A DNA stretch of 64,000 nucleotides from NCBI RefSeq assembly GCF_039536325.1, contig NZ_BAAAYO010000013.1, forward strand, positions 1 through 64,000, in the 5' to 3' direction. Each line of letters opens with the position of its first letter. The first letter of the stretch is position 1. Positions 41,899-50,614 of the stretch are shown here, piece by piece. Made by a program: the position numbers and the translations under genes. This DNA is from Paenibacillus_AB hodogayensis. Lineage in GTDB: Bacteria; Bacillota; Bacilli; Paenibacillales; NBRC-103111. Below the pieces are notes generated by a model, which worked only from the letters and a program-made list of their open reading frames with translations, searched no databases and had not been told where the DNA came from.

Positions 41899-43497
41899 TT
41901 GAACAAGTCTTTTGCATATCGGACCGTCATGCTGCTGCTGGCAGTATGCTTCGTGCTGGCCGGCTGCTCGGCCAAACAGAAAAGCGGCGGCGGGGCATCG
42001 GACGAGCTCGTCCTGGCCGTAGGCGCGGAGCCCGAGGACGGCTTCGATCCGACTACGGGCTGGGGGCGCTACGGTTCGCCGCTGTTCCAGAGCACCCTGC
42101 TGAAGCGCGACGCCCAGATGAAGATTCAGAACGATCTGGCCGCGAACGGCTACGAAGTAAGCGCCGACGGTACGGTATGGACCATCCAACTGCGCCGCGA
42201 CGCCAAATTTACCGACGGCAAGCCGGTCACGGCCGCGGACGTGAAATTTACGTTCGAGACAGCCGCGGGCAAAGGCTCGGTCATCGACCTGACCAATATG
42301 AAAAGCGTGGAGGCGACCGACGAGTATACGGTGCGTTTTACGCTGAAAGAGCCTCAATCGACCTTCAGCGCACTGCTCGTCTCGACCGGCATCGTGCCCA
42401 AGCATGCTTACGGCAGCGATTACAAAGAGAAGCCCCTCGGCTCCGGGCCGTACAAGCTGGTCCAGTGGAACAAAGGACAGCAGATCATCGTCGAAGCCAA
42501 TCCGGACTATTACGGGAAGAAGCCGGCGTTCCGCAAGCTGACCTTGCTGTTCCTCAGCGAGGATGCCGCCTATGCCGCCGCCAAGGCCAAAAAAGTCGAT
42601 GTCGCCTACATTCCCGCCGCCTTCAGCAAGCAGAAGGTAGACGGCATGCATCTCGAATCGGTGCAAACCGTGGACAATCGCGGCATTCAGTTTCCTTACG
42701 TCAAGGCCGGAACGAAAACCAAGGAAGGCTATCCGATCGGTAATGACGTGACCGCGGACCCGGCCATCCGCAAGGCGATCAATCTCGCGCTGGACCGGAA
42801 GGCGCTCGTGCAGGGCGTGCTCGAAGGCTACGGCACCCCCGCCTATACGGTGAACGACGGGCTGCCTTGGTACAACCCGGCCGCCGCATTCACCGATGCC
42901 GATGTAAGCGGAGCGAAGCAAATGCTCGCCGATGCCGGATGGAAGGCCGACAGCAAGGATGGTATTTTGCAAAAGGGAGCGTTGAAAGCCCAATTTACGC
43001 TCGTATACCCGTCCGGCGACGTGACCCGTCAATCGCTGGCGCTCGCCGCGGCCGACATGATCAAGCCGCTCGGCATTCAGATCGACGTGCAAGGCAAAAG
43101 CTGGGACGATATCGGCAAAATGATGCATGCCAACGCCGTTCTTATGGGCTGGGGCAGTCAAGACCCGCTGGAAATGTACAACCTGTACAGCAGCAAGTAC
43201 CGCGGGGTCGAATATTACAACGCCGGCTTCTACAGCAACCCTGCGGTTGACGAATGGATGGACAAGGCGCTCAAGGCGGTACGTGAGAACGAAGCGATGG
43301 AATTCTGGAAAAAAGCGCAATGGGACGGCAAAAACGGCGTCGGCGGCATGGCCGATGCGCCTTACGCCTGGCTGGTCAACATCAATCACCTATATCTGGT
43401 GAAGGACGGCCTGGATATCGGCAAACAGCGCATTCACCCTCACGGCCACGGCTGGCCGGTCACGGACAATATCGAAGAATGGTCATGGACGAAGTGA
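41899..43497 (+). CDS. nikA: Nickel-type ABC transporter substrate-binding lipoprotein
   Basis: This 532-residue SBP_bac_5 (Opp/Nik/Dpp class) protein has a lipoprotein signal (VMLLLAVCFVLAGC, Cys ~24), typical motifs (YEVSADGTVWTIQLRRDAKFTDGKP) and a His-rich C terminus (RIHPHGHGWP). It captures nickel, perhaps as a chelate, for NikBCDE. Specificity for nickel is inferred from the adjacent nikR; cobalt or a metallophore is possible. The start is TTG at 41899 after GGTGG; GTG at 41890 is a second choice. Confidence 0.87.
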   Translation: MNKSFAYRTVMLLLAVCFVLAGCSAKQKSGGGASDELVLAVGAEPEDGFDPTTGWGRYGSPLFQSTLLKRDAQMKIQNDLAANGYEVSADGTVWTIQLRRDAKFTDGKPVTAADVKFTFETAAGKGSVIDLTNMKSVEATDEYTVRFTLKEPQSTFSALLVSTGIVPKHAYGSDYKEKPLGSGPYKLVQWNKGQQIIVEANPDYYGKKPAFRKLTLLFLSEDAAYAAAKAKKVDVAYIPAAFSKQKVDGMHLESVQTVDNRGIQFPYVKAGTKTKEGYPIGNDVTADPAIRKAINLALDRKALVQGVLEGYGTPAYTVNDGLPWYNPAAAFTDADVSGAKQMLADAGWKADSKDGILQKGALKAQFTLVYPSGDVTRQSLALAAADMIKPLGIQIDVQGKSWDDIGKMMHANAVLMGWGSQDPLEMYNLYSSKYRGVEYYNAGFYSNPAVDEWMDKALKAVRENEAMEFWKKAQWDGKNGVGGMADAPYAWLVNINHLYLVKDGLDIGKQRIHPHGHGWPVTDNIEEWSWTK

Positions 43498-43585
43498 CCG
43501 CCCGATCGACTTCGTTCACTGGAAAAATCGCCATAAGAACGGATAGGCACCCTACCGAAGACGGGCGGCAAAAGGAGTTTTAGCC

Positions 43586-44578
43586 ATGGTTCAACGCGTA
43601 TTCGCGTACGCAGGCATGAAGCTGTTTCGGCTCGTCACGCTGCTGGCCGCGATCAGCATCATCTCGTTCGCGCTGGTCAACGCTTCTCCGATCGATCCGA
43701 TTCAGGCCTATATCGGCGCTGACATGATGCGGGTCGGGCCGGAGCAGCGGCAGCTCATCACCGAATATTGGGGACTGGACCGGCCTCCGCTGGAACGGTT
43801 CCTCCAATGGGGCTCGGCGCTTCTGCAGGGCAATCTGGGCACGTCGATGATCTACCGTATGCCGGTGGCCGACGTCATCCGCGAGCGGTTCGCCAGCTCG
43901 TTCGCCCTCATGGGCTTGTCTTGGGTACTCTCCGGCCTGCTCGGCTTCACGGCCGGCATCGTTGCGGCGATGAACAAGGGCCGGTGGACCGATCGCTTCA
44001 TTAAATGGTATTGCTACACGCTCGCCTCGACACCGACGTTCTGGATGGGCCTGCTGCTCCTGATGGTATTCGCCGTCTGGCTCGGCTGGCTGCCCGTCGG
44101 CCTCGGCACGCCGGCCGGCGTGCTGGACGGACAAGTGACGTGGGGCGAAAGACTCCAGCATATGCTGCTGCCGGCACTGACGCTGAGCATTGTCGGCATC
44201 GCCCCGATCGCCCTGCATACGCGGCAGAAGCTGATCGACGTGCTGGCGAGCGACTTCGTGCTGTTCGCCAGAGCGCGCGGGGAGCGCGGCTTCGTACTGT
44301 TCCGCCGTCATGGCTTGCGCAACATAGCCCTTCCCGCCATCACGCTGCACTTCGCTTCCTTCAGCGAGCTGTTCGGCGGAGCGGTGCTGGCGGAGCAAGT
44401 ATTCTCTTACCCGGGGCTTGGCCAGGCGACGGTGGAAGCCGGGCTTCGCGGCGACGTGCCGCTCTTGCTCGGCATCGTCCTGTTCAGCGCCATCTTCGTT
44501 TTCAGCGGCAACTTGATCGCCGATATCGTCTATCGTCTCGTCGATCCTAGGCTGAAAGAAAGGCGGCGGCTGTCATGA
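43586..44578 (+). CDS. nikB: Nickel-type ABC transporter permease, first subunit
   Basis: This 330-residue protein has six predicted transmembrane segments and the BPD_transp_1 EAA loop near ARARGERGFVLFRRHGLRNIALPAITL. It forms the membrane channel with NikC. The ATG follows AAAGGAG and its last four bases overlap the nikC start (ATGA). Confidence 0.88.
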   Translation: MVQRVFAYAGMKLFRLVTLLAAISIISFALVNASPIDPIQAYIGADMMRVGPEQRQLITEYWGLDRPPLERFLQWGSALLQGNLGTSMIYRMPVADVIRERFASSFALMGLSWVLSGLLGFTAGIVAAMNKGRWTDRFIKWYCYTLASTPTFWMGLLLLMVFAVWLGWLPVGLGTPAGVLDGQVTWGERLQHMLLPALTLSIVGIAPIALHTRQKLIDVLASDFVLFARARGERGFVLFRRHGLRNIALPAITLHFASFSELFGGAVLAEQVFSYPGLGQATVEAGLRGDVPLLLGIVLFSAIFVFSGNLIADIVYRLVDPRLKERRRLS

Positions 44579-45444
44579 GACAACAGGAGAAAAATGCCGG
44601 CATTCGGCTGAGCGGCGGACGCGCGTTGCAATTGAACGGCCGACAGCGCGCCGCGGCGACGGCCGGCCTGGCGGTACTGCTCGTCGCGGCCGTCTGGCTT
44701 GGCGGCGCGCTGCTCGGCAACGATTCGCTGTCCACCCGGCTGGAGTGGCGCAATCTGGCGCCGTCGTGGTCCCATCTCTTCGGCACCGACTGGCTCGGAC
44801 GGGATATGTTCACCCGTACGGTCAAAGGATTGGCTCTAAGCGTCAGCGTCGGACTAGCGGCCTCCGCGGCCAGCGTCGTCATCGCGGCCCTGCTCGGGCT
44901 GGCGGCGGCCATGGGCCGCACGGCGGACCGGATCGTCAGCTGGTTGATCGACTTATTCCTGAGCGTCCCCCATCTCGTGACGCTCATCCTGATCGCCTTC
45001 GTCTTCGGCGGGGGCATGAAAGGGGTCATCATCGGCGTGTCCCTGACCCACTGGCCCAGCCTCGCCCGCGTCATCCGGGCCGAGGTGCTCCAGCTGAAAA
45101 CGGCCGAGTACGTGCAAATTTCCCGGAGAATGGGCAAGTCCCGCTGGTGGACGGCTTCGCGGCATATGCTTCCGCATCTGCTCCCGCACCTGCTCGTCGG
45201 GCTGCTGCTGCTGTTCCCTCATGCGATTTTGCACGAAGCGTCCATTACGTTCATCGGGCTCGGCTTGTCGCCGCATCAGCCGGCGATCGGCATCATTTTA
45301 TCGGAATCGATGCGCTACCTGTCGACCGGCCTGTGGTGGCTGGCCTTCTTCCCAGGCCTATGCCTGCTGCTCGTCGTGCGCGCCTTCGATGTGGCCGGGG
45401 AGCAGCTTCGCCTGCTGCTGGACCCTCGGCAGACGCATGAATAG
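44575..45444 (+). CDS. nikC: Nickel-type ABC transporter permease, second subunit
   Basis: This 289-residue permease has the DppC/NikC N-terminal segment (WSHLFGTDWLGRDMFTRTVKG), six hydrophobic helices and an EAA loop (EYVQISRRMGKSRWWTASRHMLPHLLPHL). It overlaps nikB by four bases, and nikD starts 28 bases downstream, so the genes are one operon. Confidence 0.88.
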   Translation: MRQQEKNAGIRLSGGRALQLNGRQRAAATAGLAVLLVAAVWLGGALLGNDSLSTRLEWRNLAPSWSHLFGTDWLGRDMFTRTVKGLALSVSVGLAASAASVVIAALLGLAAAMGRTADRIVSWLIDLFLSVPHLVTLILIAFVFGGGMKGVIIGVSLTHWPSLARVIRAEVLQLKTAEYVQISRRMGKSRWWTASRHMLPHLLPHLLVGLLLLFPHAILHEASITFIGLGLSPHQPAIGIILSESMRYLSTGLWWLAFFPGLCLLLVVRAFDVAGEQLRLLLDPRQTHE

Positions 45445-45472
45445 CCGACACGGCAAAAGGAGGACAACCGCA

Positions 45473-46396
45473 ATGCCTTTATTGGAAGTGGACGATCTGT
45501 CCGTCGCATTCGCCTCCTATACGGGACGCTTCAAGCTAACGAAGCTGCAGGTGCTTCAGGGCATGACGCTGGACGTGAACAGCGGGGAGATCGTAGCGGT
45601 CATCGGCTCAAGCGGCTCCGGCAAAAGCTTGCTGGCGCACGCCATCCTCGGCATCCTGCCCGGCAACGCCAGCACGGGCGGCAAGATCCGCTTCGACGGC
45701 GAGGAGCTGACGACCCGGCGGCAGCAAGCGCTGCGCGGAAAGGACATTGCGCTCGTGCCGCAATCGGTCGGTTATCTGGACCCGTTGATGCGGGTCGGGG
45801 CGCAGGTGCGCAGCTCGGTTCGGGCCGGCGATCCGCTCGGGGAGCAGCGTGCGGCATTCGCCCGCTACCGTTTGGCCCAGGACGTAGAGCGGCGCTACCC
45901 GCATCAGCTGTCCGGAGGAATGGCCCGCCGGGTGCTCGTCTCGATGGCCACGATCAGCGGCGCCAGACTACTGATCGCCGATGAGCCTACTCCCGGGCTC
46001 GACCCCGCCATCGTGCAGGAGACGGTCCGGCAGCTGCGGGAGCTAGCCGATAACGGGGCCGGCATTCTGCTTATCTCTCATGATCTGGAATCCGTATTGC
46101 AGGTTGCCGATCGCGTCGCCGTCTTCTATGCCGGGACGACGGTCGAGGTGGCCCCGGCCGCAGACTTCTCACAGGATGGCGCCCGGCTGCGTCATCCATA
46201 CAGCCGCGCGTTATGGCGGGCGCTGCCGCAGAACGGCTTTGAGCCGCTCCACGGCGGACAGCCTCAACCCGGCGAGCTGCCCGCAGGCTGCCTGTTCGCT
46301 CCGCGCTGCTCTCTCGCCACGGCGGCCTGCGGCGCGGAACGTCCGGTCATGCGCGAGCTGCGCAACGGAAAAGCGAGGTGCATCCATGCCACTTGA
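45473..46396 (+). CDS. nikD: Nickel-type ABC transporter ATPase, first subunit
   Basis: This 307-residue ATPase has Walker A (GSSGSGKSLL), signature (LSGGMARRV), Walker B (LLIADEPTPGLDP) and the C-terminal oligopeptide-type extension with Cys residues (LPAGCLFAPRCSLATAAC). It energises NikBC with NikE. AAAGGAGGAC precedes the ATG at 45473. It overlaps nikE by 11 bases. Confidence 0.9.
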   Translation: MPLLEVDDLSVAFASYTGRFKLTKLQVLQGMTLDVNSGEIVAVIGSSGSGKSLLAHAILGILPGNASTGGKIRFDGEELTTRRQQALRGKDIALVPQSVGYLDPLMRVGAQVRSSVRAGDPLGEQRAAFARYRLAQDVERRYPHQLSGGMARRVLVSMATISGARLLIADEPTPGLDPAIVQETVRQLRELADNGAGILLISHDLESVLQVADRVAVFYAGTTVEVAPAADFSQDGARLRHPYSRALWRALPQNGFEPLHGGQPQPGELPAGCLFAPRCSLATAACGAERPVMRELRNGKARCIHAT

Positions 46397-46991
46397 AGGG
46401 CGCAAGCTGGCGTTTCGGTACGGCGGTGGTCCGTGGATCGTGCGCGGCTTCGACATCTCTCTGTCTCCCGGACAAATCGTTGGCCTATCCGGCCCGAGCG
46501 GCTGCGGCAAAACGACCGTCGGACGCATGCTGGCCGGATACGTCTCGCCTACGGAGGGAGAGGTGCTATTGGACGGACAGGCTTTGCCGGACGGAGGCTA
46601 CTCGCCGGTCCAGCTCGTCTTCCAGCATCCGGAAAAGGCGGTTAACCCCCGCCTCCGCGTCAAATACAGCCTGAACGAGGGCTGGACGCCGGATGCCTCG
46701 CTCCGCGCGATGCTCGGCATCGCCGATTCGTGGCTGGACCGGTATCCGAACGAATTGTCCGGCGGGGAACTGCAGCGCATCTGCGTCGCACGGGCGCTCG
46801 GCCCGCACACCCGTTATCTGATCGCCGACGAGATGACAACGATGCTGGACGCCATTACGCAAGCCCAGCTCTGGCACACCATTCTGGACGTCGCGCGGCA
46901 GCGCAATCTGGGCGTGCTTGTCGTCAGTCACGAGCGGAGTCTGCTCGAGCGGCTTTGCGATTCGTTCATCCAACTGGACTCCCGGTCATGA
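46386..46991 (+). CDS. nikE: Nickel-type ABC transporter ATPase, second subunit
   Basis: This 201-residue ATPase has Walker A (GPSGCGKTTVG), signature (LSGGELQRICVARAL) and Walker B (YLIADEMTTMLDAI). It is shorter than most NikE proteins because the C-terminal extension is absent, but all nucleotide-binding motifs are intact. It starts inside nikD and ends the operon at a strong terminator. Confidence 0.88.
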   Translation: MPLEGRKLAFRYGGGPWIVRGFDISLSPGQIVGLSGPSGCGKTTVGRMLAGYVSPTEGEVLLDGQALPDGGYSPVQLVFQHPEKAVNPRLRVKYSLNEGWTPDASLRAMLGIADSWLDRYPNELSGGELQRICVARALGPHTRYLIADEMTTMLDAITQAQLWHTILDVARQRNLGVLVVSHERSLLERLCDSFIQLDSRS

Positions 46992-47039
46992 GAAAAAGCT
47001 TTCCCAGCCGCTGTGCGCATCGGCTTGGAAAGCTTTTTT
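46991..47039. terminator. Terminator between nikE and the BNR lipoprotein gene
   Basis: AAAAAGCTTTCC pairs with GGAAAGCTTTTT, with an inner GCCG/CGGC helix, and is flanked by A-tract and T-tract, so it can serve both converging genes. Confidence 0.88.
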
Positions 47040-47081
47040 GTCGTATCGGGTACAAGACGGTCTCTTCCAGCTCTTCGTTCG

Positions 47082-48371
47082 TTAAGACTGCGGGGACGGC
47101 TTCTCGAACGTATGCGCCTTTTTCCACGTCTTCCCGCCGTCCGCCGTCGTATACATGACCGCCGGCTCCGCGTTGTCCGTGCAGATCCACCAGCCGTTAT
47201 GGGCATCGGAGATCGCAAGCAGCTGCTCGCCGTAGCCGGTGAAGGCCGTTTCGCCGTTCACCCATGTCTTGCCGCCGTCCGTCGTCCAACCGATTGTATT
47301 CGGCTTGTCGCATGCCATGCACTGGCCGCCCATGAAGGCTACCTGCGGATTGACTACGTACAGAGGACCGGGCTTGTTGCCGCCGTTTTTCGGCCCGTCC
47401 GAATGATCGATCGGGAATCCGGGAGCCGGACCGGCTCCTGCCGTCGAATTGGCCAGCACCGTCTGCCACGTTTTGCCCCCATCGGTCGTATGGAATAAGG
47501 AGTAGGACGTCTGCGTCATGCCCGATTCCCCGATCAGCTCGACCCAGGCGTCCTCCGCGCCGGCCGAACGGATCGATCCGCCGGTCACTTGAGATACCGT
47601 CTTTCGGGACATGACGTCCTGCCACGTCTTTCCTCCGTCGGTCGTTCGTTTCACGACGATCATGTCTTTCTCCAGCGCGACGGCCCAGCCGTTGGCGGCG
47701 TCATGAAAGTACGGATCGACCGCCAATTCTTCCGGAACGGGCAAGGTCGTCCACGTTTTTCCCCCGTCCGTCGTTTTGGCGTTGGCGCTGTACGCCTCCT
47801 CTTTCGCTACGAAGTGGAGGAAACCGGCGTTCGGCACGGTGCCCGCGGCTGTCCAGGATGAACCACCGTCCTTGGAGACGAGCAGGCTGCGCTCGACCTT
47901 TTTGGCGTCTGCCGCAGCACCTTCCGCTCCGACAACCGCCCAAACGTCCTGCCCGTTCAAGGCGAACAATTGATGAACGATGCCCTTCACGCTATAAGGT
48001 TTCGTCCATGTAGCACCTCCGTCGTCCGTGCGGGCGATCCAGCCGTCGCCGCCAACCCAGCCGGACTTGGCGTCCGCCAATCGCATCGCCGTAATGCGGT
48101 CCATCTTGACTGCGGCCGGGGGCTTCTGTGCCGATCCTCCCGCTGCTTCTCCCGGTGCCGGAGAACCCGTAACCGGAGATGTCGTGCCCGGCGTTCCGGC
48201 GCCGCCGTCCGCCGGCTTATCAGGGCTCTGCGAGCCGCCGTTCGTTCCGGTCCCCGAAGCTGGCGGGGATGCCGGCTGTGCCGACTCGCCTGCTTTCGGA
48301 CTGCAAGCCCCGAGCACAACGGCCAACGCACAGGTTAATAGAAACATTCGGAATAGTCTAGTAAAGGTCAT
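47082..48371 (-). CDS. BNR/YCF48-like repeat lipoprotein
   Basis: This 429-residue protein has a lipoprotein signal (LLTCALAVVLGAC, Cys ~23), a Pro/Gly/Ser-rich linker (~25-85) and then about seven Asp-box (BNR) repeats of the DGGKTW type spaced 40-60 residues, which fold as a beta-propeller. Such propellers bind ligands or act as extracellular sensors; no sialidase active-site Arg/Glu set is evident, so enzymatic activity is not claimed. GGAGGAG precedes the ATG. Monocistronic. Confidence 0.82.
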   Translation of the reverse strand: MTFTRLFRMFLLTCALAVVLGACSPKAGESAQPASPPASGTGTNGGSQSPDKPADGGAGTPGTTSPVTGSPAPGEAAGGSAQKPPAAVKMDRITAMRLADAKSGWVGGDGWIARTDDGGATWTKPYSVKGIVHQLFALNGQDVWAVVGAEGAAADAKKVERSLLVSKDGGSSWTAAGTVPNAGFLHFVAKEEAYSANAKTTDGGKTWTTLPVPEELAVDPYFHDAANGWAVALEKDMIVVKRTTDGGKTWQDVMSRKTVSQVTGGSIRSAGAEDAWVELIGESGMTQTSYSLFHTTDGGKTWQTVLANSTAGAGPAPGFPIDHSDGPKNGGNKPGPLYVVNPQVAFMGGQCMACDKPNTIGWTTDGGKTWVNGETAFTGYGEQLLAISDAHNGWWICTDNAEPAVMYTTADGGKTWKKAHTFEKPSPQS

Positions 48372-48530
48372 GATGGTTACTCCTCCGCTCTTTAGCTCAA
48401 ATAGGCTTTCTCTTTATATACCCAATAGACGTGCGCTCCACACAAAGTGTTGCTGGATTTGCGTCCATCTTTCACGGCGATTCCATGAAATTCCTCTACG
48501 GCCGGGAAGGAAATCGGAGCCCCGAGGCGA

Positions 48531-49037
48531 ATGTGTTTGCTTAAATCCAATCGAAAGAGGACCGATAGAAGTGATATACCGATGGAAGCAGCGTTAAAGG
48601 AGCTGCGTCGCTTTACAGCATTCGTGGAGGAAGCCGGCCGGCGAGCCGCGGATAGCTGGTACAACCCGATCTTGCCCGGCAAATGGTCGATCCATGAAAT
48701 CGTCGGCCATATTTGGCTATGGGATACGTACGCTCTGGAGCAGATGATTCCCGAAATGACGCAAGGAGCCGTGCTGCAAATGGCCAACCGGCAATCGATT
48801 AACCGCAATGCCGAACTGTTCTCCCTCCGTATTCAAAAAGCCGAGATGATCGATCATTTTGCCGCCACGAGGAACGAGCTTGCCGAAGCCTGTTCTTTCG
48901 TTCACGAGAGCGGCATTAGCTTTTTTATTGGAGCCCGGCGCCTTCAGATGGAGTCTTACATCCGCGAATACGTAGTGGAGCACGACCGGCATCATGAAGC
49001 CCAGATCGAAGCTTTCCTGCTCCGCCATAAACCTTAA
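48531..49037 (+). CDS. DinB family protein
   Basis: This 168-residue four-helix protein has the DinB metal-site pattern: His in GKWSIHEIVGHIWLWDTYAL (~residue 58) and two more in VVEHDRHHEAQIEAF near the C terminus. DinB-like proteins are often thiol-dependent transferases (bacillithiol S-transferases); the partner here is unknown. The start at 48531 (GAGG close upstream) is uncertain; ATG 48582 would remove 17 residues. Confidence 0.78.
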   Translation: MCLLKSNRKRTDRSDIPMEAALKELRRFTAFVEEAGRRAADSWYNPILPGKWSIHEIVGHIWLWDTYALEQMIPEMTQGAVLQMANRQSINRNAELFSLRIQKAEMIDHFAATRNELAEACSFVHESGISFFIGARRLQMESYIREYVVEHDRHHEAQIEAFLLRHKP

Positions 49038-49057
49038 CGGATAAGCCAACCTCCTTT

Positions 49058-49076
49058 GACAATGATTATTGTTATC
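49058..49076. promoter_or_regulatory. Fur box upstream of the IsdG-type gene
   Basis: GACAATGATTATTGTTATC matches the 19-bp Fur consensus at 15 positions and lies 64 bases before the start codon. It implies iron-repressed expression. Confidence 0.75.
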
Positions 49077-49139
49077 ATTTAGAATGAAGAGGAAATGTCT
49101 CACTGGCTTTGAGATTCGTTTGGATACAGGAGGGCGCAT

Positions 49140-49466
49140 ATGCTTATTCAAACAAGAACGATCGTGGTTGCGAAAGGACATGCCGAGCAGGTCGTGGAAC
49201 GGTTCAGCCGGGAGAGCCCTGTCCACGGGATGGAAGGCTTGATCGACTTTACCGTCATGGTCAACCGGGGCAAAAAGGAAGAGACGGACGAGGTGATGAT
49301 CTTGATCCGCTGGGAGTCCGAACAGGCGTGGAAAAACTGGGAGAAGAGCGATGCCCATATCCAAGGCCATCGGAACAGCCGCGGACAGCCGAAGCCGGAC
49401 TATCTGATCAGCACGACCGTCAACATGTTCGATGTCAAAACCGTCATAGACGGGCCCCGTCAGTAA
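49140..49466 (+). CDS. IsdG/HmoB-type heme-degrading monooxygenase
   Basis: This 108-residue ferredoxin-like (ABM) protein has the IsdG pattern with N-terminal MLIQTRTIVVAKGHAEQVVERF, the central VMILIRWESEQAWKNWEKSDAH (W and H near the heme pocket) and a YLISTTVNMFDV tail. Such enzymes open heme to release iron. The Fur box directly upstream fits that role. Heme degradation is inferred from family and regulation. TACAGGAGGGC precedes the ATG. Confidence 0.82.
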   Translation: MLIQTRTIVVAKGHAEQVVERFSRESPVHGMEGLIDFTVMVNRGKKEETDEVMILIRWESEQAWKNWEKSDAHIQGHRNSRGQPKPDYLISTTVNMFDVKTVIDGPRQ

Positions 49467-49489
49467 CGCGAATCGCTGCTGCACGGAAG

Positions 49490-49527
49490 CGCCGCCCACC
49501 AGGGAAACCGGAGGCGGCGTTTTTTTT
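49490..49527 (+). terminator. Terminator after the IsdG-type gene
   Basis: CGCCGCC and GGCGGCG form a 7-bp GC stem with a 16-base loop, followed by eight Ts. Confidence 0.85.
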
Positions 49528-49557
49528 ATGTCCATTGACGGATGAAAATATTGCCAT

Positions 49558-49594
49558 TATAATGATAATGATAAAGATTATCATTATCATTATA
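49558..49594. promoter_or_regulatory. Strong double Fur box upstream of the siderophore uptake genes
   Basis: A perfect 37-bp inverted repeat (ATAATGATAATGATAA, three bases, TTATCATTATCATTAT, plus one more pair) contains overlapping Fur 7-1-7 motifs. It is 22 bases before the binding-protein start codon, well placed to block transcription when iron is plentiful. Confidence 0.88.
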
Positions 49595-49615
49595 GAAAAG
49601 AGAGGGTTCGTTTTC

Positions 49616-50614
49616 ATGCGTTCATTCCACAAATTTGTGCCTGGCTTTATGATGGCTCTGGCCGTTCTGCTGCTCCTCAGCGCTTGCAGCGGCGGCAATA
49701 GCGCCGCCCCGACAGCTGCAAAACCCGATTCGTCATCCGGGACTTCATCCCCCGCAGCCCCCGAGGCGAAGAAACGGACCGTCGCCCATACGATGGGCCA
49801 AACGGAAGTGCCCGCTGCGCCTGCCCGCGTCGTCGCTTTGACGCCGCATCTGACCGATCATCTGATCACCTTGGGCATCAAGCCGGTGGGCGCCGTCGTA
49901 CGCGAAGCCGGCGACTTCGAGCCTTACATCACTCCCCAACTAAGCGGCACCGAATCCGTCGGGCAATCGGCCGCTCCGAGTCTGGAGAAAATCTTGCAGT
50001 TGAAGCCCGATCTGATTCTCGGGGAAGAAAAGAACCATTCCAAACCCTACGACGCCCTGAGCAAAATGGCTCCGACTCTGATCTTCTCCACCAAGGATAT
50101 GGAAGGAGATTGGCGCAAGGTGTTTCTCGACGTCGGCGAAGCCGTAGGGAAAACCGATCTGGCCAAGCAGAAGCTTCAGGAGTTTGACAACAAGACCAAG
50201 GTGCTGAAGGATAAGCTTGCCGCCAAAATGGGCGACCAAACCGTCGTTTTCTTCAAAGTAACGGATAAGGATACCCGGATTCTCGGCAACAAGAGTCCGC
50301 TCGGCAAAATCGCCTACGAGCAGCTCGGCCTCAAATATCCGGCCGGCTTGGCCGACGAGGACAACGAAATCAAAATCGCGCTGGAGAAACTGCCGGAAAT
50401 TAACCCGGACCATATTTTCCTGCTCGATATCAACGTTCCCGACTACGTGGATAAAATGAACGCGACCATTCAGACTCCACTCTGGAAAAGCTTGAAAGCT
50501 GTTCAAAACAAACATATGTATATGAAGCCGATCCGCGGCACGAAAACCGGCTTCGGCTTGACGCTATACAATCTGTTCGTGGACGAAGTCAATAAGGAAC
50601 TGCTGGGCGGATGA
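49616..50614 (+). CDS. Iron-siderophore ABC transporter substrate-binding lipoprotein
   Basis: This 332-residue class III (FhuD/BtuF-like) binding protein has a lipoprotein signal (MMALAVLLLLSAC, Cys ~24), a Ser/Pro-rich linker and the two-lobe domain (RVVALTPHLTDHLITLGIKPVG, LKPDLILGEE, PDHIFLLDINVP). It would capture a ferric siderophore; which one cannot be read from sequence. The ATG at 49616 follows AGAGAGGG. It overlaps the permease gene by four bases, and the double Fur box is just upstream. Confidence 0.9.
   Translation: MRSFHKFVPGFMMALAVLLLLSACSGGNSAAPTAAKPDSSSGTSSPAAPEAKKRTVAHTMGQTEVPAAPARVVALTPHLTDHLITLGIKPVGAVVREAGDFEPYITPQLSGTESVGQSAAPSLEKILQLKPDLILGEEKNHSKPYDALSKMAPTLIFSTKDMEGDWRKVFLDVGEAVGKTDLAKQKLQEFDNKTKVLKDKLAAKMGDQTVVFFKVTDKDTRILGNKSPLGKIAYEQLGLKYPAGLADEDNEIKIALEKLPEINPDHIFLLDINVPDYVDKMNATIQTPLWKSLKAVQNKHMYMKPIRGTKTGFGLTLYNLFVDEVNKELLGG

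Noticed and set aside
40903..43389. 828-codon open frame on the minus strand across nikR/nikA
   Set aside because: Antisense to well-supported nikR and nikA genes; composition (Arg/His/Leu-rich, no motifs) is that of a high-GC shadow frame.
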